A DNA stretch of 64,000 nt from positions 51,310,367 to 51,374,366 of the forward strand of contig OX328132.1 in NCBI GenBank assembly GCA_946811695.1, given 5' to 3'. The position numbers were made by a program, and so were the translations under genes. The stretch is from Gonocerus acuteangulatus (taxonomy: Eukaryota > Arthropoda > Insecta > Hemiptera > Coreidae). A model generated the notes under the pieces. The model was not told the origin of the DNA and did no database searches. It saw only the letters and a list, made by a program, of their open reading frames with translations. This document shows positions 10,629-21,496 of the stretch, one piece after another (the first letter of the stretch is position 1; the number at the start of each line of letters is the position of its first letter).

Positions 10629-13600
10629 GTATTTTTTTTTTTTTTTTTAGTATTTATTTATTTGAAATCTGTACAGGTTAACAGTACAATGATCAAGTAT
10701 GTTGATCCAGATATTATGTACAAGTTGACAAAACTGGCAAAAGTAAAATAAAAAAAAATAAAAATAAAAAAAATACAAAATTTGGAAGAAGCTAACCATT
10801 GTTGGCACTTCCAGAGGTGTCTTAATAAATATTTTATTGATCATGAAAAGATCAGGCAAGTAAATTGTCTCGGGGCCACTGTCTCTTAAGCCGCCTGGGA
10901 GGATTGTCTGGATGGTATTGGGAAGATAAGGATTGACCTACGGGGTTAGGATGGTAAGACAATTTGGAGTGGAACGTTTGGAAACGGGTTTTAGCGAGGT
11001 CAAGGACAAATGGGATGTTGAGGTCATTGAGTAGGGTTTTGTTGGATACATAGAAAGGGGCATTTACAATTTTACGGAGGACTTTTGACTTGAATGCCTG
11101 TATTCTGTTGATGTTGGATGTTTTTGCAGATCCCCAGAGTTCGAGTCCGTATGTCCATATCTGTCGGATGATTGTTTTATATATCGTAATTTTGTTCTGT
11201 GTCGATAGTTTAGATGAAGGTCCAAGGAGTCGTTTAAGTAGTCCGTATAGTAAGTTTAGTTCTTGTCTTTTCAGTCTCTTGTGAGGGTTCCATGTCAGTC
11301 GGCTGTCAAGGTATAATCCTAGATATCGAACCTCGCTGGATGTTGGTAGTGGAGTGTTTTTGAGGTAGACTGTAGGACATGATCTCCGGTTTAGAGTGAA
11401 TGTTACCTGTTTACATTTTTCAGGGTTGATTTTAATTCTCCATCTTTCACTCCAATGCTGAATAGCGGTAAGATGTTCCTGCAGGTGTTGGGATGCTACT
11501 GAAGGATCAGAGGAAGTTGATAGGATGGCAGTATCATCTGCGTAGGTGGACAGTAAGGTTTCAGGGTGTGTGGGAATATCCGCAGTGTAAAGGAGGAAAA
11601 GGAGAGGACCAATAATACTTCCTTGGGGAACTCCAGCATGTATGGAGCAGGTCGGGGAAAGAGTTGTACCTTGTTTGACTTGAAAGGATCTGTTTGAAAG
11701 GTAAGACTTGAGGATAAGGAAATAGGTGTGTGGAAGTATAAACTTTACTTTGTAAAGTAATCCCGGATGCCAAAACCCAATCGAATGCTTGAGCAACGTC
11801 GAGAAAGGCACTCGTGCAAAAACTCTTACGTTCAAGCGAGGATGATATTGAGTCTACAACTCGTAAACACTGTTGTATGGTGGAATGCTGGAAACCAAAT
11901 TGGTGGTTGGGGATTTTCTTCGATGATTCTATGATAGGAAGGATTCTTTTGTAAAGGAGTTTTTCAAATATTTTGGACATTAGTGGCAGAAGGCTGATTG
12001 GTCGATAGGAAGAAGGGCAATCGGGAGGTTTGAAAGGTTTGGGAATAACAATAATAACTGAGTGTTTACAGGGGTTCGGGAAATGGATTGTTCTTAGGAT
12101 TGAGTTGTACAGGTATGTAAGGAATATAATGGCCTTCTGGGTGAGGTTTTTGAGAATTGTGGAGGTGCTGAGGTCATAACCGGGAGATTTCCTAGGGAGG
12201 TGTTTGATGATGTATTTAACTTTGGACTGATGGAAAGCTTTGGGAGGGAAAGGCAAAGGTAAAGGAGCATTCAGGTAGTCTACGATATCTTCATCATGGG
12301 AGGGGTTCGTTTGAGGATTAGGGGAAAATGCTGAAGTCAGGTGTGTGGAGAGGAGTAGCGCCTTTTCTTCGTCACTTCTGGCCCAGGACCCAATCACTGC
12401 GTTTGAGTGGGGAAGGAATTGGGTGAAACCTAAGGATTTTACGAGTGACTGTCCACAAAGATCAGTCTTGTGTAGAGAGGGATGAAAGGTATTCATTAAA
12501 GGATTCTGAACGGAATTGAGATAGGGAAGATTTCAGTTGTCACGTCAGTCTGTTGTATGCGTTTCTGTCGGAGGGATAATGTGATCTTTGCCATAGAGCT
12601 CTGGCCCGACGCTTGGCTGCAAGAAGTTCTTGGATGTGGGTTGGGGGTTGCAGTTTGGGTGGAGGAGGTAACCTTGTCCTTGGTCGGCATGAGTTGCGGG
12701 CACAGTCCTGAATAACTTTAGTGAAAGTCTCAGTGGCTTTGTCTAGGTCTGCAGGGGTTTTTAGGGAAACGTTTAGGTCTATGGAGCGCTCTACGTTGAG
12801 CTGAAATGTCTGCCAGTTGATAGGACCAGGTGTAAGGGTTGGTTGTAGAGGTCGGGGTACAGCGGATGAGAAGAGGGTTAGAAGGATCGCAGAATGGTCC
12901 GACGATAGGTCGAGGAGCGAATCAACAGAAGTCGCTATGCCTCACAAGCCAGACGAGATGAAAAAATCGACTAGGTCAGGATTGCGGGATGGATCAGTTG
13001 GCCAGTATGTTGGTGTGTTTGGCGATATAGGGAGATAATTCTGGGAATTGAGGATATCATACAGGATTCTGCCACGGGAGTTAGCTGAACGGCTTCCCCA
13101 CATGGGGTGTTTCGCATTAAAATCACCCCCGGTGAGGAAGCCGGGACCAAAGGATTGGAATATTGAGAGGAATTCAGGATGGTAAATGGTGTGGTTGGGA
13201 GAACAATACACTGCGAACAGTATGATGTCGAAGGGAGAAAGGGAAAGGGATATGGAAGTTACCTGCAGGCTTGCTGAAGCGATGCTGGACTCTTGATGGT
13301 GCTTGATCTGGTTCTTGATTAGAATTAGAGTCCCGTGCTGCGCCAGAGATGGATGGTCGGTTCGATAACAGGAGTAACCCTTAACACCGAATGACATTGA
13401 TTTTTTCAGGTGTGTCTCAGTTATTAGTGCAATGTCAATGTTCTTGTCAGTTAGTAAAAGTGTCAGTTCTTGTCGTCTTGTAGTAAGTCCGTTGGCATTC
13501 CACAAAAGAATTGAGAGATGGGTATTATGGAAGTGTTGCATTCTGGGATTTAGGAAGGAAGTGTGCTATAAGGGTAGTCATCAGATTAATTAGAGGAGTA

Positions 13601-13660
13601 AGAAGGGTTTCGAGTTTATTTAGGAATGAGGAGAAAAGGTATTAGAGTTAGAAGTAAGTT
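10629..13660 (-). mobile_element. Jockey-type LINE, 5'-truncated, with poly(A)
   Basis: Minus-strand 3' UTR of ~200 bases after the ORF2 stop at 10852, ending with AATAAATAAATAC and about 20 A (T run at 10630-10648). The 5' limit near 13660 is uncertain: the endonuclease start is at 13541 and no ORF1 follows. No convincing target duplication was found by eye. Confidence 0.75.
10852..13541 (-). pseudogene. Jockey-type LINE ORF2: EEP endonuclease + reverse transcriptase, frameshifted
   Basis: Three overlapping frames on the minus strand together form one ORF2. Frame 13541-12942 is the endonuclease: SILLWNANGL, ALITETHLKK, then GGDFNAKHPMWGSR near 13120, which is the Jockey-clade signature. Frames near 12690-12496 hold the linker. 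Frame 12496-11561 carries the first half of the RT (SPGYDLSTS, SYRPISLLPLMSKIFEKLL, FQHSTIQQCLRVVD, FLDVAQAFD). A frameshift near 11770 moves to frame 11835-10852, with the GVPQGSIIGPLLF motif, the catalytic YADDTAIL near 11540 and the C-terminus ending QWPRDNLLA. No RNase H is present, as expected for Jockey. At least two frameshifts make this copy inactive. ORF1 (gag) was not found upstream. Confidence 0.9.
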
Positions 13661-13679
13661 ATAAATAAACTTGGCTTAT

Positions 13680-13793
13680 ATATTAAGCCTCGATAGAATT
13701 GTTTCATCATATGTTAAAAATGAAACAATTCACAATGGTGCTAATGACCCTAGAAGTCGATACACCCAAAAAAAAAAAAAAAAAAAAAAAAAA
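13680..13793 (+). mobile_element. LINE/SINE 3' tail with poly(A)
   Basis: Plus-strand 3' end fragment. An ATTGTTTCA...TGAAACAAT hairpin (13697-13727) is followed by GCTAATGACC, GTCGATACACCC and about 26 A. The GCTAATGRCC...GTCGA..CRCC tail matches the tails of the SINEs in this window (36207, 17741) and of the I-like LINE fragment at 23.2 kb. No coding sequence precedes it, so it could be a 5'-truncated LINE or a SINE end. Confidence 0.62.
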
Positions 13794-14520
13794 ATGTCGC
13801 TTACGAACTAGTAGAAAACACATTTTTTTAAATAAAATTGTAAATCGAGTAAATATATAAATTGTAATTTATAACTAAAAAATAATTTAAAAAAGAAAAG
13901 AAAGTAAAGACAATAATGCTCTAGTGATGATGAAATTTAAATTTTAATATTTAATAAACTAGTAAAACTATCATATCTGTATCCGTAATTCTGAAGAGCA
14001 TCGAAAAGGCTTAAGTTATGTTTCATGTTAATATTGTTCATGCAACATATGTTTAAATGCTATCAATGACATTATAAATAATGTGCAAAAAAATAAAATA
14101 ACAATCACATTATTTGTTAGGTGGAAAACGAATGGATTTAGCTAGTACTTGTCGAAAAATATATATTTTACATTCAAAACCCCCTTCCTCACTCCTTTAT
14201 GAAAAAAATGAATGAACCCCACATAAAAAATATCCCTTAAGCGTATTTAAGCCGTACTAAGGGGCTTGGCGCTCCCCCCTCCCCTCTCCTCTAACCCCCC
14301 ATTCCTTCGTGACCGATTGTGATAAAACTGACTGAAAACATCTTTACACTCCTCCAATAAACGTTACCAAGTTAGAACCAAATCTGTACACTAAAACTAT
14401 TTTTTGCACCATGATTATTGAATCGGGACCACTGTGCGCCGTTAAAAAATAAAAAAAAAAAATAATAATAAATTACTAATATTATAGTCTTCGGGTTACT
14501 ACCCGAATTAACTTCTAATA
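13794..14520. other. No gene seen
   Basis: AT-rich. GCACCATGAT...AATCGGGACCACTGTGCG at 14407-14440 recurs at 15119-15153, marking a small interspersed repeat of unknown type; the first copy ends in an A-rich tail. Confidence 0.45.
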
Positions 14521-14760
14521 AGAACTCAGAAGGTTATGGAATGCAGCATAAAAGGAGTAAGACGACACCAAAAACTAAGAAGTGCACTTATTAGGGGAGA
14601 GACGGGTTGCAGAGATATAGCAAGCAGGATCAAATCACAGAAATGGAAATGAACTGGGTACCTCATCTGTTGTCCTGATGAGGTGCCCAGCCCATTTCCA
14701 TTTCTGTGATTTGATCCTCCTTATGACTCCGTGACCGTAAGTAAGAAAACCTTTTGAATT
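14520..14760. pseudogene. Two head-to-head RTE C-terminal fragments forming an inverted repeat
   Basis: Plus strand 14530-14670 reads VMECSIKGVRRHQK...DIASRIKSQKWKWTGYLI, and minus strand 14730-14672 reads RRIKSQKWKWAGHLIRT. Both match the conserved R.I...KW.WAGH segment at the C-terminus of RTE-type LINEs. The ~45-bp arms (14626-14670 and 14676-14720) would fold back on each other. Several stops are present. Formation by twin priming or rearrangement is inference. Confidence 0.68.
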
Positions 14761-15971
14761 TTAAGTTTCGACTCGAAAATTGGTTCGAAAATTGGTTAAG
14801 TTTGATCATCTCCTGAACAACTATACTTTTTGATAATAGACTTCTGATTGGCACTCGGTCCAGTTCTACTCTTGTATATTTAGGCCTGCACTAATAATTT
14901 TTTTAATAATATTTCTTGACATATTTATTTAGGTTTAAATGAGAATTGTGAAATACGCACAGCTAGCAGATGTTGGGAACCGCCATGTTTGAACGACCAC
15001 AGCGATTCATAGGGTTGTTAAAAAAATAAACTAACTCTACGAAGGAGGTGCCTACGTATTATAAAAACGTAAGGATGGGTCCAGATGTCCGGAAAAAAAT
15101 GTTGGGTTTTTTGATTTTTTGCACCATGATGACTAAATCGGGACCACTGTGCGGCGCATCGACTTCTTGACCATTAGCGCCATATAATGTTAGTAATGTT
15201 TTTATTTTTTCTAGTACACCTTTTAAATGGTTATTCTTTATTATTTGTAATTAATTGTATTTATTAATTTTTAATGTTCTTTTATATTTTTTTTCTTTCC
15301 CAATACATCTATATTGAACTTATGGACTTAACAATTAATCCGTAGTTGCATGAATATTTATAATGCGGATTTTATTATGCCTAGATCAAACACAAGAGAG
15401 GGCTATTATGCTATTGTTCTAAGATGCAGAGATGATAGATTAGGGTACTGACGACTCTGCATGATTTGCAAATCTAACTGCTGGTTCGATCCATTCCATC
15501 TAGAGTTCGGAGAAATTTGCGACCTGACGAGCAAATACACTTTTCAAGAAAACACAAGCTAATATAACATTCCAAGGTGTCTTGAGTAGGCTATTCGTTT
15601 CTTAGCAAATGTATGAGACAAAAGGCGCAATTCAATAGTTCATTAACAACCACTGATTGTATTAAAGGGCGAGCACAACCTTCAAGACGAAGCGCGCGTG
15701 CTCAACAAAATACGGCTTTGATGAGACTTCAAGATAATAAGATTGAACACGCCTCGCATTCCATAACATTACTACGCAGCCTCTCACTTGCCGTGTAGGA
15801 GGCTCCCATGTCGACACGGGCACATTCATATTTCTATGACACAGTACTCGGAAGGAATTCACTGCCAATAACTCAGGGTAAGATCATTGCTCGGATAGCT
15901 CTTAATTAGAATATAGGGGTTTCCAACGCAACACGAGCACATCCAAATTTCTATAAAACGGAATAAGTAAC
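14761..15971. other. No gene seen; one SINE-type tail on the minus strand
   Basis: On the minus strand near 15145-15178 the sequence GGCGCTAATGGTC then GTCGATGCGCCG matches the SINE tail without poly(A). The rest is unassigned up to the assembly gap. Confidence 0.5.
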
Positions 15972-16171
15972 NNNNNNNNNNNNNNNNNNNNNNNNNNNNN
16001 NNNNNNNNNNNNNNNNNNNNNNNNNNNNNNNNNNNNNNNNNNNNNNNNNNNNNNNNNNNNNNNNNNNNNNNNNNNNNNNNNNNNNNNNNNNNNNNNNNNN
16101 NNNNNNNNNNNNNNNNNNNNNNNNNNNNNNNNNNNNNNNNNNNNNNNNNNNNNNNNNNNNNNNNNNNNNNN
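15972..16171. other. Assembly gap (200 N)
   Basis: Exactly 200 undetermined bases; the real length may differ, so features on the two sides should not be joined. Confidence 0.98.
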
Positions 16172-16639
16172 AAAAGTTTTATTCCTTGGCGTTACTTAAG
16201 GTTGGCATGCCTTGAAAAATAATGTTTAGAGCATACAACTTTACTTATAATCAAGTTTCAAAGTAACTTTAAAGAACATTTTTTTAGGGATGGACGGATG
16301 GTTTCGTAGACCCAGTTTATATATATTATAGACACTATGTACCCCATGCAATGTTTATCTAAGCTTCTGGAGGTGGCAGCTGAGATACCAGGAAATACAT
16401 GGTACAATTGGATCCTGCAGGTGAAATATCTTCTTGGCAGCTTTGGCATTGAAGATACTGTGTTCCGAAACGATACTCGTGTCCAAAGGAACCTACAAGT
16501 GCTGACATTCTAACGGAAATAAAAAGAAACTTCGCGCAACCTATAGCAAGTGTAGAATCCTGACTATACAGCGCTAACTATAGGTATTTGCCTGACTCCA
16601 GCCAATGCTTACCAGCTCCCTTCCCTTTAGATTAACGTG
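16172..16639. other. No gene seen
   Basis: Short frames only, and no recognised family. It may contain decayed upstream parts of the LINE whose C-terminus is at 16719. Confidence 0.4.
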
Positions 16640-16718
16640 ACTAATAACAAAAATCAGCACATCAAATATCAATTTCAACAAATTATCTCTGAAAAACTCT
16701 ACAACTTTAACAACCTAA

Positions 16719-16940
16719 CATAATTGTCCTCTGTGTAACAAAAATGAGCCCGAAGATCGGCTACACTTATATATAAATTGTCCCGTGTATAATTCGTTTA
16801 GATCAGCCCTCCTCCTCCCACAATTAGTAAATATGCAGCCTAGTCACTTTTTAAACTCCCTCAAAACAAAAGAACAGGAAGCAATCTCAAAATTATCTTA
16901 TTTTTCCTTAAACCTTAGACAATTTACATTAAATGAATAA
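16719..16940 (+). pseudogene. LINE ORF C-terminal zinc-knuckle fragment
   Basis: A 73-codon frame reads HNCPLCNKNEPEDRLHLYIN then CPVYNSFRSALL, ending in a stop at 16938. The CPLC...E..HL...CP.Y...R pattern is the C-terminal Cys/His motif of many non-LTR retrotransposon proteins. Upstream, 16640-16718, is probably the same element with its frame broken. Downstream is an AT-rich 3' UTR with a TTATTATTATT stretch near 17008. The clade cannot be named. Confidence 0.65.
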
Positions 16941-17154
16941 ATAACCTTCTAGACAATATATTTTATAGGATTAGAGTGCATGGAATATATTATTTTAGAA
17001 AATTGTTATTATTATTATTTCTAATAAGTAAATAAATGGAGTTAGTCCTTATTTAGAATAATCCTTTAATTTTTTTAATATGTAAAATATATTATTATGT
17101 CAACTTGTCCTCCTTTGTATGGGACTTGTCCCAAGAAAAAATAAATGTTATTAT

Positions 17155-17695
17155 TATTACTATAGGGGGTTTTCTCCTCAGTCTCTTGGGATAAATTCTT
17201 TTGGGGGTTGTTGCCAACCGAAAGATTTCCTAACCGTCCTGGCGGTATCAAGCAGTACTGCTTGTTGGGCATTTTTAATAAGATCCTCCGGCAGTTTCAG
17301 GTAGGCAGTTTCATTTGCGGCAATTGTCGTTTTCGGAATGAGCCCATTGGTCAAGATTATAATGGCTGTAATCCTTATGGAATCCAACTTATACAGGTCT
17401 TTCAGCTCTATGGCCAAGTCCTGATACTTGCGCAGTTTCTCGGCATATGATTTCCGGATATTCTCATCATTGGGGACTGCGAAATCAATAATATCGGCTG
17501 TCTTACTTCCCTTGTCAATACTAAGAATATCCGGCTTATTGTGATGGACAGTACGGACCGTTAACATTGCTTCGTCCCAATACATTTTAATTATACCTTT
17601 CTCCAAAAGTTTATTTGGGACGTAGCGGTAATAAGGGACCACACCATCCAACAAACCAAATTTTTCTGCGAGTACTTGATGTTTATTATTATTAT

Positions 17696-17696
<1 letters not shown>
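17155..17696 (-). pseudogene. LINE ORF C-terminal fragment, possible PD-(D/E)XK-like segment
   Basis: The minus-strand frame ending at 17178 reads VLAEKFGLLDGVVPYYRYVP, then YWDEAMLTVRTVHHNKPDIL and ADIIDFAVPNDENIRKSYAEK, ending in LLDTARTVRKSFG. This arrangement (N.PDI..ID.....IDFAVP..N) is common at the C-terminus of a class of insect LINE proteins and resembles a PD-(D/E)XK nuclease core; both the fold and a nuclease role are inference. A TAATAATAATAA tail lies at 17150-17160. The 5' side is interrupted by a SINE poly(A) at 17698, so the apparent lysine run in this frame is translated poly(A), not protein. Confidence 0.68.
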
Positions 17697-17697
<1 letters not shown>

Positions 17698-17743
<46 letters not shown>

Positions 17744-17803
17744 GGCGCATCGACAAATCGTGGCCATTAGCGCCGACGTCCAGGGTGCAGCCAGGAATTA
17801 TTA
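17698..17803 (-). mobile_element. tRNA-type SINE, 3' part with 43-base poly(A)
   Basis: T run at 17698-17740, then on the minus strand AATTCCTGGCTGCACCCTGG, ACGTCGGCGCTAATGGCC and GTCGATGCGCCGT directly before poly(A). This is the best preserved SINE tail in the window. The tRNA-like head is missing (5' truncation). It is inserted in the minus-strand LINE fragment. Confidence 0.78.
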
Positions 17804-17805
17804 TT

Positions 17806-18470
17806 ATGTATATTATAATGGTAATCATTTTTAGAGTCGATGTAGGTTGATAGTAGCGATGTAGGTTTGGAGACAATTTTCAAACCATCTGTCGTACGAG
17901 CAACCTGTTTTTCCTGGGAATGTTTTTAAGACCAAAACATTCTTCGGTGAAATGATTTATTGATTAGAAATTTTATCCGTGGAAGTAATTTTTCAGTTTA
18001 ATTATACTGAATTAGGATGAAATTCAGCCTGTTGCAGAGTGCTTAGAGACTTGGGAGCGTGCGTCCACTCCAGCCGGCGCCTTATACATATTATCCAAGA
18101 AGACCGTAACTTCCAAGTACCAACTTGAAATTAAATTGGTATTGGAAAGTTTCTAATCTAAACTTCAAGAAACTTATACAACGCAATAAACAACGGTTTA
18201 ACCCTTCACGATTAAGAAGGGCTTTTAGAATAATGGATTCGAAGGTCCGGGAAGGCCGTATTAGATTAATGCATTAGAACGACAGTAAAATTTGGCTTGC
18301 ATGTCGAGTGCTGTACCAAGGTTTAGTACGGTACCTATGCTCTTAAGAGGTTTAATTCCTATGCACAATACCTTTGAATCTCTTCCATCTTGATTGGAGT
18401 ACCACTCACCTTCCTTAGTTAATCCTAGAACCAAGGGCTGAATAAAACGTTTCGGAAAACGAGAGAATTC
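17806..18470. other. No gene seen
   Basis: Unassigned AT-rich sequence up to the start of the ~2.2 kb repeat. Confidence 0.4.
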
Positions 18471-18473
18471 ATG

Positions 18474-20820
18474 TAAAATGAATCCCCAAAAAAACATAAA
18501 TGTGAAATAGAGGCCAAGTTCCTGCCCCCACAAAGAAACACTCCCTTCCTCAAAAATATCCTCTCCTAAAACCCCCCAAAAACGCCTTACCATTCTACAC
18601 TCCAAAAAAAGTAGTATGATTAATTCAACCAAAAATATTAGCCTATACAAGAAATGATACAAGAAAGAAATGTCCAAGTTCATTACTTGGAAGACCTCAT
18701 AGTTACTTACTAAGAACAGTAAAGACACTTCAACTGGCCTTTAAAAACAACAATAAAAATACTTACATATTCTTAAACTTGGCAATGTTTTTTTTTTGTG
18801 CCGAAATTATCTTTAGAGAAAAACTAAACATTGCCAAGTTTAAGAATATACCTGGTTGAGGAAAGTATTATTTTAGTAACTGGATATAAGTATTTTTATT
18901 GTTGTTTTTAAAGGTCAGTTGAAGTGTCTTTACTGTTTTTAGTAAGTAACTATGAGGTCTTCCAAGTAATTAACTTGGACATTTCTTTCTTGTATCATGT
19001 CTTGTATTGGCAAATATTTTTCGTTGAATTAATTCACCAACTCATACTACTTTTTTGGAGTGTAGAATGGTAAGGCGTTTTTCGGGGGTTTTAGGAGAGG
19101 ATATTTTTGAGGAAGGGAGTGTTTCTTTGTGGGGGCAGGAACTTGGCCACTATTTCACATTTATGTTTTTTTGGGGATCTCATTACTTTTTTCTAAGTAT
19201 TAAATAGAATTTAGTTGCCGCATACCTACTGACTTTTGTACTTCATATAAAACCAGGGTCTTTGGATTCTGCATAAGGTTCTCCTTACTGCTTGATATTT
19301 GATACCAATAATCAACCTACATACATCTAATCACTAGACTAGAAAAGTTAGAAGCTCTTCCAGATGACATTACTCTAGAGGACAAATTGATTGCTCTCCT
19401 TAACTAAACTATTACACTGTAAAACACAGGAACCTTATCCCGAGGATAAAGATCACAATAGGGAAAGTACAGAAGGCCTTCAAGACAAATATAAGAACAA
19501 AGACGATACATTTTGGGTTTGTGATCCTAAACTTTGTAATTTAGATGGCTCGACTTTGAAAAACTTAGTATCTGCTTTGAAGTATATTATGCAGTGAACC
19601 CCTACGACTTTATTTACTACATTTAAGAAAGAAGTCACAACTGTTTTTGTTAAGATGCGTCGAAATGTTTTTTAAAACATCAAATACAGGTTCTCCTTAC
19701 CAAGACGATTCATTTGATACCCCATACGATGGGTTTCAGAAGGAATGATGGCATTTCGATAGAACAAAAAGTAGAAAACTTCATACGTAATATGACACTC
19801 CCGTATCAAGACCTACCTGCGTGCCAAGTTTGGTCAAAATAGGCCAAACGGTGTGAATTTGCATAAGGAACAAACATACAGACAGACAGCTGAAAGACCT
19901 TTTTTACCTAGCGTAGTGCATTCCGCGGACCAAGGCCTACCTGTGTGCCAAGTTTGGTCAAAATCGGTCAAATGGTGAGAATTTGTTTAAGGAACAAACA
20001 TGCAGACAGAGAGCTGATAGACGATTTTGACTAGCCTATGACACTACCCGGATGAAGACTGACATGTGTGCCAAATTTTGTCAAAATCGTTCAAACGGTG
20101 TGTATTTGTGTAAGGAACAAACAGACCGACAGACAGCTGATAGACAATTTAACCTAGCCTATGATTCTACCCGTATCAAGACCCATCTGTGTCCCAAGTT
20201 TGGTCGAAATCGGTCAAACGGTACGGATTTGTAAGAGGAACAAACATACAGACAGACAGCTGGTATAAAATTTTTACCGAGCCTATATGCGTCTAATTGT
20301 TTCATAAAACATCAAATATAGGTTCTTCATACCGAGACAATTCATCTGATACCCCACATCATGGGTTTCGGACGGAATGATGGGTTTCCGAAGGAAGTAC
20401 AAAACTGGCACGCCCCCGCCCCGGAAGCGGAGTCAAACACAACTTTTCGCGATTTTTCGATTTTTTCCTTTAATAACGTCTTCATATCTATCTTCATGCA
20501 AAATTTCAAGTCTCTAGCATCATGGGAAGTGCCTAATAATTTTGATGAGTCAGTGAGTGAGTGAGTGAGTGAGTGAGTCCTATAAATCCCGATTTTCGAT
20601 CGCTTATATCTCAGAAACTATTCGATGTAGAATTATGAAAATGTCCAGTTTTACACACATCTAGTAGTATAATGCCTGTGTAAAATTTCATAACTTTATC
20701 GTTACCTGGTTGAAAGTTATGAGAGGGTAAATATCGGCTCTAAGACCTCCTGTAATATACACACATTATGCTTAGGCCGGAACTTGGCCTGGCGCACTAC
20801 CGTGCGCCTAGATAGGTTAT
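18474..20820 (+). mobile_element. ~2.2 kb repeat, copy 1: long hairpin, unknown protein remnant, 123-bp module
   Basis: Three parts in order. (1) A hairpin: arm 18474-18799 pairs with arm 18822-19185, both ending outward in GGCCAAGTTCC / GGAACTTGGCC type sequence. (2) A protein-like remnant at 19340-19600. (3) Four copies of a 123-124-bp module at 19800-20290, then a stretch ending (GAGT)n at 20549-20578 and TTAGGCCGGAACTTGGCC at 20776. The same parts occur in the same order at 40083-42268. GGAACTTGGCC at the far end matches the hairpin ends, so it may act as an inverted terminus. No transposase or RT was recognised; it is probably non-autonomous. The class is unknown. Confidence 0.7.
19350..19597 (+). 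pseudogene. Unrecognised protein remnant in repeat copy 1
   Basis: The frame reads LEALPDDITLEDKLIALL, then after a one-base frameshift near 19400 LTKLLHCKTQEPYPEDKD, DDTFWVCDPKLCNLDGS and LKNLVSALKYIMQ. The same protein is less disrupted in the second repeat copy at 40780-41051. Charged, with no membrane segment; I do not recognise the family. It may be the end of a protein carried by the parental element. Confidence 0.55.
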
Positions 20821-21044
20821 CAAATGCCGAAGATGTTTTGCATAATGTATTAATTTCGTCAGACCCTGATATTTCTGAAATTAGAGCTCGCTACGGATAC
20901 AAATCAGGAAAATTAAGTGTACTTCCTTAAACCATCTCAATAACGGTAAACGTTGATTTTAGTGAAGATGTTCATGAAGACCCTCAAAGACAGTGATGAT
21001 GACAATCCGATGGCCGTAGAGGAAAAACATTAAAAAACAATTAT
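20821..21044. other. No gene seen
   Basis: Short spacer. A weak coding-like stretch near 20880-20990 has no recognisable family. Confidence 0.35.
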
Positions 21045-21260
21045 TTTTTTTTTTTGTATTTATTTATATTTTTTGGTGTTGCACTTTATGGCGATGTACA
21101 CCTTACATTTTATATATGTTATTACAAAACATTATGTTACCTAATTGCTTATATATTTATATTATGTATATATTACTAGATTGAATTATATTACCTTCTT
21201 GTCTTGTCCAATAGATCACGAAAATAACAATGGTTAAAATTTGTACGTTATAGAAAAAAA
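21045..21260 (-). mobile_element. I-like LINE 3' UTR end, reverse orientation
   Basis: The T-rich start at 21042 followed on the minus strand by a GTAAGGTGTACATCGCCATA element matches the last ~60 bases of the LINE ending at 2921. No coding sequence remains, so this is a heavily 5'-truncated copy. Confidence 0.7.
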
Positions 21261-21291
21261 AAAAAGTTTAATTACAAATTATTTATAATTA

Positions 21292-21492
21292 TTACAATCG
21301 AAGCTCTCTCAAAAACGAGTATTGCGTTCATTCGGCATCGGGACTTCACTCGAAAAATCGTATTTTTTGCCCATTAAAATACATTTTCTTCACATATGCA
21401 CTCTTGGATATCACTTTTGATTAGTTAAGGAGGAATTCTAGCCCATAAAATAATTGTAAAAAAAAAAAAGGTTTACGAGGTAGTATTACCCC
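21292..21492 (-). mobile_element. piggyBac-like MITE fragment with TTAA end
   Basis: GTAGTATTACCCC followed by TTAA (21493-21496) is the terminus seen at 3313. The internal segment with CGTATTTTTTGCCCATTAAAAT matches 3415-3445 in reverse. The other end is lost. Confidence 0.62.
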
Positions 21493-21496
21493 TTAA

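Noticed and set aside
13979..14015. Hammerhead-like CTGAAGA...GAAA near 13.99 kb
   Set aside because: Only five bases separate the two boxes, so no stem II can form.
17178..17876. Single 232-codon minus-strand frame with a lysine run
   Set aside because: The lysine run is the poly(A) of an inserted SINE; the N-terminal part is SINE and flanking sequence. Only 17178-17690 is LINE coding.
18261..18728. 155-codon minus-strand frame with hydrophobic segments
   Set aside because: It lies within the hairpin arm of the 2.2 kb repeat, and the matching arm in the other copy does not preserve it.
19780..20300. CRISPR-like array
   Set aside because: Units of 123 bp are contiguous and diverged along their whole length, with no short identical repeats and unique spacers; the context is eukaryotic.
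20776..20820. Helitron 3' end (hairpin GGCGCA...TGCGCC followed by CTAG)
   Set aside because: The hairpin plus CTAG is suggestive, but it is absent from the second repeat copy, the next base is not T, and no Rep/helicase sequence is present.
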